DNA of 64,000 nt from Chitinophaga japonensis (GTDB taxonomy: Bacteria > Bacteroidota > Bacteroidia > Chitinophagales > Chitinophagaceae): the NCBI RefSeq assembly GCF_007830125.1, contig NZ_VLLG01000002.1, positions 1,992,550-2,056,549 of the forward strand. The letters run 5' to 3'. This document shows, piece after piece, positions 1 to 7,406 of the stretch; within the stretch, counting starts at the first letter, position 1, and the number at the start of each line of letters is the position of its first letter. The notes beneath the pieces are model-generated. The model saw nothing but the letters and a program-made list of their open reading frames with translations. It was not told where the DNA came from and did no database searches. A program made the position numbers and the translations under genes.

Positions 1-121
1 TGCCATTTTTTCTCTATATCCCTGTAGTTGTATTCCATTTTGTTAAAAAAATCTGTTGGGATTGGCAAAATTAAACATAACTGTCAATTTTTATTATTTT
101 CGCCGATAAACTCTAGGTTTA
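1..121. other. Upstream region of ftsX, no gene seen
   Basis: No convincing coding region is seen here. It is AT-rich and directly precedes ftsX. A TAGGTTTA sequence at 114-121 abuts the ATG and resembles a TAnnTTTG -7 element with one mismatch, but this is too weak to call a promoter. Confidence 0.4.
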
Positions 122-994
122 ATGGCGCAACCGGGAAAATCATCAGCAAAGAAATCCAAACCATCCTACCTGTACTCTATCATCGGCGTAGCCCTGGTAT
201 TGTTCCTGCTGGGCACCCTGGGCCTGATCATTATCCATGCCAACAGGCTGAGCGCTTATTTTAAAGAAAGCATAGAAGTGCAGGTGGTTTTGCGGGATAA
301 CGTGAAAGAGGAGCAGGCAAAGGCCCTGCGGGATTCCATCGCCCAAAAGCCTTATGTAAAGTCAATAGAATATGTATCCAAGGATATGGCTGCGGAGCGT
401 TTTAAGAAGGAGTTCGGTGAGGACTTCATTAACCTCTTGGAGTACAATCCCTTATATGCCAGCATTAACATCAAGGCCAATGCCAGCTATGTAAATGCGG
501 ACAGCCTGCGGGCCATCGAAAAGCACCTGACCAGCCAGCCTGTTGTACGGGAAATTTCCTACCAGCGCCTGCTGGTGGACAAGCTGAATGAGAACGTGCG
601 CAAGATCGGCTTCGTAATGCTGGCTATCAGCGCGCTGCTGGCCCTGGTGGTGATCGTGCTGATAGATAATACCATCCGGCTGGCCATGTTCAGCAACCGT
701 TTCCTGATCAAGACCATGCAAATGGTGGGCGCCACCCGCTGGTTCATTGCCAAGCCGTTTGACATACGCAGCATCATTAACGGCGCGCTGAGCGCGGTGA
801 TCGCCATCGCCGGCCTGCTGGGCCTGATCTATTTTGCCGACCAGTGGCTGCCGGAGCTGAGCGGGCTGCGGGATTATTTCATGATCACGGTCCTGTTCCT
901 GGGTATGATCATTATCGGTATCTGTATCTCGCTGATCAGCACCCACCGGTCCGTAATGAAGTATTTGCGCCTGAAACTGGATGATCTGTATTAA
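122..994 (+). CDS. ftsX: Cell division protein FtsX (ABC-type permease)
   Basis: FtsX is the membrane partner of the ATPase FtsE. The pair acts at the division septum and controls peptidoglycan hydrolases. The 290-residue protein has the family layout: a short cytoplasmic N-terminus, a first membrane helix at about residues 20-42, an extracytoplasmic domain of about 120 residues, then three helices at about 160-185, 215-240 and 262-285. The C-terminal half carries the MQMVGATRWFI permease motif. No ftsE lies next to it in this window. It is followed after 23 bases by a DUF3098 gene and then uppP, a cell-envelope cluster. The assignment is secure at family level. Confidence 0.93.
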   Translation: MAQPGKSSAKKSKPSYLYSIIGVALVLFLLGTLGLIIIHANRLSAYFKESIEVQVVLRDNVKEEQAKALRDSIAQKPYVKSIEYVSKDMAAERFKKEFGEDFINLLEYNPLYASINIKANASYVNADSLRAIEKHLTSQPVVREISYQRLLVDKLNENVRKIGFVMLAISALLALVVIVLIDNTIRLAMFSNRFLIKTMQMVGATRWFIAKPFDIRSIINGALSAVIAIAGLLGLIYFADQWLPELSGLRDYFMITVLFLGMIIIGICISLISTHRSVMKYLRLKLDDLY

Positions 995-1017
995 GCACCC
1001 TAATTTAACTGTATTAT

Positions 1018-1281
1018 ATGGTCAAAGAAACTAAACCGGCAGAGAAAGCCATGGCAGAGAGCCGGCCCGTGTTTGCAAAAGATAACTTCAAATTCATGAT
1101 AGTCGGCCTGGTGCTGATCGTTATCGGCTTTTTGCTGATGCTGGGCGGTTCCAACGGCGATCCCAATACGTTTAAACCGGAAGAAGTTTACAGCTTTCGC
1201 AGGATCACCCTGGCGCCCATTGTGATTGTATTGGGCCTGCTGACAGAGATCTATGCCATTATGCGGAAACCGAAAGCCTGA
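1018..1281 (+). CDS. DUF3098 family small membrane protein
   Basis: An 87-residue protein with a charged N-terminus of about 25 residues, followed by two hydrophobic segments at about residues 28-45 and 63-80 that are probable membrane helices. The central part contains GGSNGDPNTF. It matches the DUF3098 family, which occurs in Bacteroidota next to ftsX. It sits 23 bases after ftsX and 23 bases before uppP, so co-transcription is likely. No biochemical function is known to me; the context suggests a role in the envelope or division. Confidence 0.82.
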   Translation: MVKETKPAEKAMAESRPVFAKDNFKFMIVGLVLIVIGFLLMLGGSNGDPNTFKPEEVYSFRRITLAPIVIVLGLLTEIYAIMRKPKA

Positions 1282-1304
1282 CCATCTATCCATATCTGTT
1301 ACGA

Positions 1305-2108
1305 ATGACCACATTTGACGCTATTATCATAGCTATTGTAGAAGGATTGACTGAATTTTTACCGGTCTCATCCACCGGGCACATGATCATCACCAATTAC
1401 CTGCTGGGGGGCGATACCAAGGACGAATTCACCAAGCTGTTTGAAGTATGCATACAACTGGGAGCTATCCTGGCCGTAGTGGTGCTGTACTGGAAAAAGT
1501 TCCTGGTGTTTGACAAGAACCGCCTGAATTTCTATGTAAAGCTGGTCATTGCGGTGATGCCGGCGCTGATCATCGGTTACCTTTTCAGCGACAAGATAGA
1601 CGCCCTGCTGGAAAGCCCGCTGGTAGTGGGCATTTCGCTGCTGCTGGGCGGTATTGTGCTGTTGTTCGTAGACAATTGGTTCATGCACCCCCAGGTGGAT
1701 ACCGACGAGAAAATAGATGTGTTCAAAGCCCTGCGCATTGGTTTCTGGCAATGCATTGCCATGATCCCCGGCGTAAGCCGCAGCGCCGCCTCCATTATAG
1801 GCGGTATGCAGCAAAAGCTGACCCGCAACGTGGCGGCGGAGTTCTCCTTCTTCCTGGCAGTGCCCACCATGGCGGCCGCCACGGGCTACAAGCTGCTGAA
1901 GGGGCATGAGCTGCTCACCGCCCACCCCGAGAACCTGAAACTGTTACTGATCGGCAACGTGGTGGCTTTTATCGTAGCCATTCTTGCTATTAAATTCTTC
2001 ATTGACTCCCTGAAAAAATATGGTTTCCGGATATGGGGCTACTACCGCATTGTGGTAGGCATTATTATCCTGGTGGCCATTGCAATGGGATACAAACTGG
2101 ATGCGTAA
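1305..2108 (+). CDS. uppP: Undecaprenyl-diphosphatase UppP (BacA family)
   Basis: This integral membrane enzyme dephosphorylates undecaprenyl pyrophosphate to recycle the lipid carrier for peptidoglycan and other envelope polymers. Loss or overproduction alters bacitracin sensitivity in other bacteria. The 267-residue length is normal. The two family signatures are present: EGLTEFLPVSSTGHM near residues 12-26 and PGVSRSAAS near residues 156-164, which carry the catalytic glutamate, serine/histidine and arginine residues. Several membrane helices follow. It ends an ftsX - DUF3098 - uppP run with short gaps. Confidence 0.95.
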   Translation: MTTFDAIIIAIVEGLTEFLPVSSTGHMIITNYLLGGDTKDEFTKLFEVCIQLGAILAVVVLYWKKFLVFDKNRLNFYVKLVIAVMPALIIGYLFSDKIDALLESPLVVGISLLLGGIVLLFVDNWFMHPQVDTDEKIDVFKALRIGFWQCIAMIPGVSRSAASIIGGMQQKLTRNVAAEFSFFLAVPTMAAATGYKLLKGHELLTAHPENLKLLLIGNVVAFIVAILAIKFFIDSLKKYGFRIWGYYRIVVGIIILVAIAMGYKLDA

Positions 2109-2129
2109 ATACTTGTTCACCTTATATCT

Positions 2130-3353
2130 ATGAAACGTTTAGTTACCTGCTTGTTAATCCTGTGCACGCTGCAGGCAGCGGCGCAGAAAAATTATGTACC
2201 TGCCATTATTATTACCCCGGAAAGCGACTCCCTGCGGGGCCTGGTAGATTACCGCAACTGGCGGAAAGCACCCGAATCCATTCATTTTAGAAAAGATCTG
2301 TCCGCGGCGGAGCAAACCTTTACGCCATTGGACATACGGGGTTTTCTAATACTGCCGGCAAACGAACTGTATGTAAGCCGGCCGGTAAAGCTGGATATTA
2401 CCGATGAGAGCATTGACCGCCTGCTGGCAACGGATGAAAGGGAGCACCTGGAAGATACCGTGTTCCTGCTGAACATTGTACAGGGCGTGTATAACCTGTA
2501 TGTGTATATGGATGAGCATGACCGCTATCACTACGTGTATGATGCCGAAGGCCAGCCGGTGCAGGAGCTGCAGGTGCTGCGGAAAAAAGCGCCGGGCAGC
2601 AGCTCGGCAATTCTCACGTTGAACCATTACCAGCAGCAGCTATACCTGCTCTTTGGCGATTGCCCCTCTATTGCCAAGCGCGCCAGCAGGGCCAGCTACC
2701 GTGAAAATAACCTGCGGGAGCTTTTTGCGGCGTATCACCGCTGCAGGCAGCCTTCAACAGCGCTGACCATAAAGCAAACGGAAAAAAGCAGCGTCCGCTG
2801 GGGAGTGCTGGCAGGCTTCTCTGCCAACACCATCCGTTTTACCGGGGACCATCCCCTGGCCAGGATGCCCTACACTTCATCGGCCAGTGTGCTGCCCGGT
2901 CTTTTCCTGGACATTCCCTGCAGCCGCCAACGCCAGCAATACTGGCTGGGCGCAGAACTGTACTATAAAACGCAGGATGCCAGCGGCGAACGTATTGGCG
3001 CCAGGGGCCAGCCGGTGGAGCAGGTAGACCTGAAATTCACCTACCTGCAACTGAATGTGATGTTCCGTTATGTGTATCCCAAAGGCAGGGTAAGGCCCTT
3101 TGTGAATGTTGGATGGGGGAATGCCGTGGTATTGTCGGAAAATGAGAACAAGCGGTTCCGGGAGGGCTACCGGGACAGCGAGGCCATAGATGGTCCCAGG
3201 AAGCATGAAGGCAGCATATTCGGCGGCCTGGGTGTGCAATACGGAAGATTCCAGGTGGAAGCCCGCCATGCCCGTACCAATGGCTTTTCCCCTTATAATG
3301 CGCTGGGGACCGGCATACGCTCCTGGCAGGGGGTAGTAAGGGTCAGGATCTAG
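2130..3353 (+). CDS. Putative outer-membrane beta-barrel protein, function unknown
   Basis: A 407-residue protein starting with a clear signal peptide, MKRLVTCLLILCTLQAAAQ, with cleavage expected after the AAAQ region. Residues of about 25-200 form an unrecognised globular part without cysteine motifs. From about residue 225 there are alternating aromatic/polar strands (GVLAGFSANTIRF, LQLNVMFRYVYP, GGLGVQYGRFQVEAR) ending close to the C-terminus, which resembles the PorT/OmpA-like beta-barrels of Bacteroidota. It starts 21 bases after uppP and could be its last operon member. The barrel reading is an inference from sequence texture; no substrate can be assigned. Confidence 0.7.
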   Translation: MKRLVTCLLILCTLQAAAQKNYVPAIIITPESDSLRGLVDYRNWRKAPESIHFRKDLSAAEQTFTPLDIRGFLILPANELYVSRPVKLDITDESIDRLLATDEREHLEDTVFLLNIVQGVYNLYVYMDEHDRYHYVYDAEGQPVQELQVLRKKAPGSSSAILTLNHYQQQLYLLFGDCPSIAKRASRASYRENNLRELFAAYHRCRQPSTALTIKQTEKSSVRWGVLAGFSANTIRFTGDHPLARMPYTSSASVLPGLFLDIPCSRQRQQYWLGAELYYKTQDASGERIGARGQPVEQVDLKFTYLQLNVMFRYVYPKGRVRPFVNVGWGNAVVLSENENKRFREGYRDSEAIDGPRKHEGSIFGGLGVQYGRFQVEARHARTNGFSPYNALGTGIRSWQGVVRVRI

Positions 3354-3354
3354 C

Positions 3355-3371
3355 GTGCAGGTTCGCTGCAC
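3355..3371. terminator. Weak hairpin between convergent genes
   Basis: A 6-bp stem GTGCAG/CTGCAC with a GTTCG loop lies between the stops of two convergent genes. No long T-run follows on either strand, so it may be only a weak bidirectional terminator. Confidence 0.3.
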
Positions 3372-3377
3372 ATTACT

Positions 3378-4595
3378 TTACCCTTTCACCGCCAGCAACA
3401 GCTCCAGGTCCGTATACTTCAGCTTGAATTTCTCGCTCAGGTGATAGTTGGTGAGCGCGCCCTTGTACAGGTAAATGCCGTTGCGCACGCCCCGCTTTAT
3501 CCATACCAGGTTCTCAAAGCCGCCATCGTCTGCGGCTTCCAGCAGCAGGGGCATCAGCACATTGCTGATGGCCTCCGAGGCGGTGCGTGCAAAGCCCGAG
3601 GGGATGTTGGGCACGCAGTAATGGAGCACATCATATTTCTTGAAAACGGGGTTTTCATGCGTGGTGATATCGGAGGTTTCAAAACAGCCGCCCCGGTCTA
3701 TGCTCACGTCCACGATCACAGAGCCGGCCTTCATATTGCTCACCATGGATTCAGACACCACTATGGGCGTGCGTCCGCTCTGGGATGATAGCGCGCCTAC
3801 GGCTACATCGGCATTACGCAGTTGCTCCGCCAGCACTTTGGGTTGTATAACAGAGGTGAATACACGTACGCCGATGTTGTTCTGCAGGCGTTTCAGCTTG
3901 TAGATGTTGTTGTCAAACACCTTTACGGAGGCGCCCAGCGCCAGGGCGGTGCGGGCGGCAAACTCGCCTACAATGCCGGCGCCTATGATCACCACCTTGG
4001 TGGGCGGGATGCCGGTAACGCCCCCCAGCAGCATGCCCTTGCCCTTATTGCCGTTGCTGAGGTACTGCCCGGCTATCAGCATCACGGCGCCGCCGGCTAT
4101 TTCGCTCATGGCCCTTACGATAGGGTAGGTACCGGCATCATCTTTCAGGTTCTCAAATGACAGCAGGGTAATGCGCTTGTCCATCATCTTTTGCACCTGG
4201 TGGGCTTTCAGCGCTGCCAGGTGGATGGGGGATATCACGATCTGGTGCGGGTGCAGCAGCTCTATTTCTTCATCGTTGAGGGGAGCGGATTTTACGATGA
4301 TCTCCGCCTTGTATACTTCCTTTTTATCGTAAACAATTTCAGCTCCTGCTTCAGAGTAGTCAGTATCGTAGTAATGTGACCCGTCGCCGGCTTTATGCTC
4401 CACCACTATATGGTGCCCATTGCTGGCCAGAATGCTTACTGCGTCGGGCGTTAAGGCAATCCGGTTTTCCTGGAAAGAGGTTTCTTTTGGGATACCGATG
4501 AATAAACGGGAATTTTTTTGCGGAATATCCAGCGTTTCCTCCATCGGTGAATAAGTAAAGCCAGCACTCACAACAGGTTTTTGCCTTTGCTCCAT
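3378..4595 (-). CDS. ald: Alanine dehydrogenase
   Basis: Predicted NAD-dependent alanine dehydrogenase, which interconverts alanine and pyruvate plus ammonia. The N-terminal half has the family pattern GIPKETSFQENRIALTP, with the lysine and arginine that bind the carboxylate, and the middle has a Rossmann nucleotide site at VVIIGAGIVGEFAARTA. The length of about 405 residues is somewhat over the usual 370, because of an N-terminal extension of about 30 residues. The ATG at 4595 is preferred; an in-frame TTG 12 bases upstream would add four residues. A close alternative is the transhydrogenase alpha-subunit fold, but the gene is single and not next to pntB. A TATCTTTG -7 box lies about 40 bases upstream. 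Confidence 0.88.
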   Translation of the reverse strand: MEQRQKPVVSAGFTYSPMEETLDIPQKNSRLFIGIPKETSFQENRIALTPDAVSILASNGHHIVVEHKAGDGSHYYDTDYSEAGAEIVYDKKEVYKAEIIVKSAPLNDEEIELLHPHQIVISPIHLAALKAHQVQKMMDKRITLLSFENLKDDAGTYPIVRAMSEIAGGAVMLIAGQYLSNGNKGKGMLLGGVTGIPPTKVVIIGAGIVGEFAARTALALGASVKVFDNNIYKLKRLQNNIGVRVFTSVIQPKVLAEQLRNADVAVGALSSQSGRTPIVVSESMVSNMKAGSVIVDVSIDRGGCFETSDITTHENPVFKKYDVLHYCVPNIPSGFARTASEAISNVLMPLLLEAADDGGFENLVWIKRGVRNGIYLYKGALTNYHLSEKFKLKYTDLELLLAVKG

Positions 4596-4634
4596 AATTC
4601 GTGTCAAAATTGTTCTGTGAAATTACATCTTATT

Positions 4635-4642
4635 CAAAGATA
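4635..4642 (-). promoter_or_regulatory. -7 element of the alanine dehydrogenase promoter
   Basis: The minus strand reads TATCTTTG, an exact match to the Bacteroidota -7 consensus TAnnTTTG, 39 bases before the ATG at 4595. It predicts an untranslated leader of about 35 bases. No clear -33 TTTG was seen. Confidence 0.5.
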
Positions 4643-4715
4643 AGTTATTTAAAGATTCCTGTTCCGGGCGTAGGGTTATAATAGTTTGAAATTCAATACA
4701 TGTTGTCACATCTTT

Positions 4716-5141
4716 CTATTGTACGGTCAGCCGCCGCCGCTGGTCGGGCAGCACCTCCAGGTGCAGGTTCACCGTATCCTTCGGCAGCAGGCGGGTTATA
4801 ATACCGGGCCACTCCACGAAACAAACGGCCTCCTCCTGGTACAAGGTGTCCTCTATGCCCGCCGCAATGGCTTCCTCTTCATCCCGCAGGCGGTAAAGGT
4901 CCAGGTGGTAAATGGTATGCAATTGTTCCTGGCCGTTATGATAAACATATTGATTGATAATGGCAAAGGTGGGGCTGGCGGTAGCGTCTTCCACGCCTTT
5001 GGCGGCGCAGAGGGCTTTGATAAAGGTGGTTTTCCCGGCGCCCATTTCTCCTTCCAGGGTGAATACCCGCTGCTCCTTAAAGTGGGCCCAGAATGCCTGT
5101 GCGATCTGCGGCAGCTCCGGTTCTGTGAATGTCCAGTGCAT
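4716..5141 (-). CDS. tsaE: tRNA threonylcarbamoyladenosine biosynthesis ATPase TsaE
   Basis: TsaE is the ATPase that works with TsaD and TsaB to make t6A37 on ANN-decoding tRNAs. The 141-residue protein has the Walker A loop GEMGAGKTT at residues 31-39, the SPTFAIINQY motif, the HLDLYRL segment and the VEWPGII motif typical of the family. An upstream in-frame start at 5192 would add 17 residues with no family similarity. The ATG at 5141 is chosen because it gives the normal N-terminus and because a perfect -7 element ends three bases before it. It is transcribed away from the divergent metal ATPase gene. Confidence 0.93.
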   Translation of the reverse strand: MHWTFTEPELPQIAQAFWAHFKEQRVFTLEGEMGAGKTTFIKALCAAKGVEDATASPTFAIINQYVYHNGQEQLHTIYHLDLYRLRDEEEAIAAGIEDTLYQEEAVCFVEWPGIITRLLPKDTVNLHLEVLPDQRRRLTVQ

Positions 5142-5144
5142 CCG

Positions 5145-5152
5145 CAAAGTTA
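5145..5152 (-). promoter_or_regulatory. -7 element adjoining tsaE start (leaderless)
   Basis: The minus strand reads TAACTTTG followed by CGG and the ATG of tsaE. With the usual distance from the -7 box to the transcription start, the mRNA would begin at or within a few bases of the ATG, so a leaderless transcript is predicted. Confidence 0.5.
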
Positions 5153-5223
5153 CGGAAATGTGCGGATGCGTGCATCTGCACCTCCGTTGCATTAATATTT
5201 TACCACCGTTTTGATCCAGTATC

Positions 5224-5231
5224 TAATTTTG
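5224..5231 (+). promoter_or_regulatory. -7 element of the metal ATPase promoter
   Basis: TAATTTTG matches TAnnTTTG and lies 40 bases before the ATG at 5272, giving a leader of about 36 bases. No metal-responsive operator is recognised around it. Confidence 0.45.
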
Positions 5232-5271
5232 TTAAGGGAGGGGGCAAGGTTGAAAAGATCAATGGAATATT

Positions 5272-7374
5272 ATGGAAACGATCAGTTGTAAGGTAAAAGG
5301 AATGAACTGCACCAGTTGTGCGTTGACCGTATCCCGGTACCTGGAGAACAAGGGGATGCAGGATGTGCAGGTGAGCTTTGCCACCGAGGAGCTGAGCTTT
5401 GCCCTGCCCGCCGGAGCAGACTCTGAAGAAGTGCTGAAAGGCATCAATGACCTGGGCTACCAGGTAGTGCGGCCCGATGAACAGGCCCCTGCCAGCGCAT
5501 TCTTCAACTCCCTGCTTTTTAAGTTTTATTGCTGCCTGGTATTTACCGCTCCCCTGCTGCTGCACATGTGGGTGCAGTGGCCCTGGCTGCATAATCCCTG
5601 GGTGCAACTGGCCCTGTCCACCCCCGTATTTTGTATGGGGATGTGGCATTTCGGGCGCAGCGCCTGGCGCTCGCTGGCCAATGGCATGGCCAATATGGAC
5701 GTGCTGATCACCCTGGGCGCAATGGCTGCGTACGGCTACAGCCTGACGGGCACCCTGCAGCAACTGGGCCCGGATTATATGTTCTATGAAACCGCGGCCG
5801 CCATCATCACCCTGGTATTCCTGGGCAACCTGCTGGAAGAAAAGTCCGTGAAGCAAACCACCACGGCCATTACGGCCCTGGCCAAAATGCAGGTCACCAC
5901 CGCCCGCCTGATCTCGGACGATCATGGCCATGAACATATCCGTGAAGTGAACAACCAGGACCTGCGGCCGGGAGACCGCGTGCTGGTGAACAGCGGCGAC
6001 AAGATACCGATGGACGGCACTATTTACTGGGGCGGCGGTACGGTGAATGAATCCATGATCACGGGTGAAAGCATGCCGGTGGCCCGCCGCGAAAAAGATA
6101 AAGTAATAGGCGGCACCATACTGGAAGACGGCTCCCTGAAAATGTTTGTAACGGCCACCGGCAAGGATACCGTGCTGTCCTACATCATAGAGCTGGTAAA
6201 GCAGGCCCAGGGCAGCAAGCCGCCCATGCAGCGGCTGGCGGACCGTATCAGCGCCATTTTTGTACCGGCCGTGCTGGGCATTGCGCTGGTCACTTTCCTG
6301 GGCTGGTGGCTGATCGGTAGCATACCCGCCGGACAGGCTATCATGCGTAGTATAGCCGTATTGGTGATTGCCTGTCCCTGCGCCATGGGGCTGGCTACGC
6401 CCGCTGCCGTGATGGTGGGGCTGGGCCGCGCGGCGCGCAATGGCATATTGATCAAAGGCGCGCAAACGCTGGAAGCCTTCCGGAACATCCGCTACGTGGT
6501 GTTTGATAAAACAGGCACGCTCACTACCGGCAAGCTGCAACTGAAGGACTACCGGTATTTTAACATGACGGAAGATGCATTCAGAAAGACCGTTTACAGC
6601 CTGGAGAAATATTCTTCCCATCCCATCGCACGCTCCATTACCGCGCAATGGAAAGGCAGCGGGGAACTGCCGCTGCAGCAGGTGCGCGAGTACAAAGGGC
6701 GCGGCATGCAGGCGCAGGACGCCGCCGGCAACCAGTGGCAACTGGGCTCCTATTTAATGGCGCAGGAAGTAACTACGGACGACAGCCATAACATTTACCT
6801 GCTGCGCAACGGCGAGCTGGCCGGCTGGATAGATTTTACCGATGAATTAAGACCGGACGCCGCCAGCGCCGTACAAACCCTGCAGCGGGCCGGTATTGAG
6901 CCGGTACTGCTCAGCGGCGATACCGAGCGTAAATGCCGGGAGCTGGCGCAGAAGGTGGGCATTCAACAGGTATACGCCGCACATAGCCCCGAACAAAAGC
7001 TGCAGCGGATAGACGCGCTGATGCAGCAGGCGCCGGTGGCCATGGTGGGCGATGGCATTAACGACGCTCCGGCGCTCGCAAAAGCCACCATCGGCGTATC
7101 CCTTAGCGATGCCACCCACGTGGCCATGCAGAGCGCCAACGTGGTGCTGCTCAACAACAGCCTGGCAGCGCTGCCCCTGGCGCTGGGCCTGGGAAAGCAT
7201 ACTTATCTTACTATTAAGCAGAACCTTTTCTGGGCCTTCATCTATAACGTGGTGGCCATTCCCGTAGCTGCGCTGGGCTTCCTGAACCCGATAGTGGGCG
7301 CTGGCATTATGGCGGTTTCTGATGTAGTGCTGGCCGTAAACTCCGTGCGGTTAAGGTATAAGCGGGTGATGTAA
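5272..7374 (+). CDS. Heavy-metal translocating P1B-type ATPase (copper-type)
   Basis: A 700-residue P-type ATPase that uses ATP to export soft metals across the inner membrane. There is one N-terminal HMA domain with metal-binding Cys13 and Cys16 (MNCTSC). Membrane helices follow, then the actuator motif TGES, the transport-site motif CPC at residues 368-370 (ACPCAMGLATPAA), the phosphorylated Asp412 in DKTGTLT, the SSHPIA motif with the nucleotide-binding histidine, and GDGINDAPALA. The CPC motif with asparagine, tyrosine and serine in later helices is typical of copper/silver exporters of the CopA type. The exact metal is inferred. No chaperone or regulator gene is adjacent. Confidence 0.92.
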   Translation: METISCKVKGMNCTSCALTVSRYLENKGMQDVQVSFATEELSFALPAGADSEEVLKGINDLGYQVVRPDEQAPASAFFNSLLFKFYCCLVFTAPLLLHMWVQWPWLHNPWVQLALSTPVFCMGMWHFGRSAWRSLANGMANMDVLITLGAMAAYGYSLTGTLQQLGPDYMFYETAAAIITLVFLGNLLEEKSVKQTTTAITALAKMQVTTARLISDDHGHEHIREVNNQDLRPGDRVLVNSGDKIPMDGTIYWGGGTVNESMITGESMPVARREKDKVIGGTILEDGSLKMFVTATGKDTVLSYIIELVKQAQGSKPPMQRLADRISAIFVPAVLGIALVTFLGWWLIGSIPAGQAIMRSIAVLVIACPCAMGLATPAAVMVGLGRAARNGILIKGAQTLEAFRNIRYVVFDKTGTLTTGKLQLKDYRYFNMTEDAFRKTVYSLEKYSSHPIARSITAQWKGSGELPLQQVREYKGRGMQAQDAAGNQWQLGSYLMAQEVTTDDSHNIYLLRNGELAGWIDFTDELRPDAASAVQTLQRAGIEPVLLSGDTERKCRELAQKVGIQQVYAAHSPEQKLQRIDALMQQAPVAMVGDGINDAPALAKATIGVSLSDATHVAMQSANVVLLNNSLAALPLALGLGKHTYLTIKQNLFWAFIYNVVAIPVAALGFLNPIVGAGIMAVSDVVLAVNSVRLRYKRVM

Positions 7375-7406
7375 GGCATTCCCCTTTTTTCTTTTTCTTT
7401 GCACCT

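Noticed and set aside
5200..6741. 513-residue minus-strand reading frame
   Set aside because: It lies antisense within the metal ATPase gene, is rich in His/Gln/Arg without domains, and is a shadow of the real gene's codon bias.
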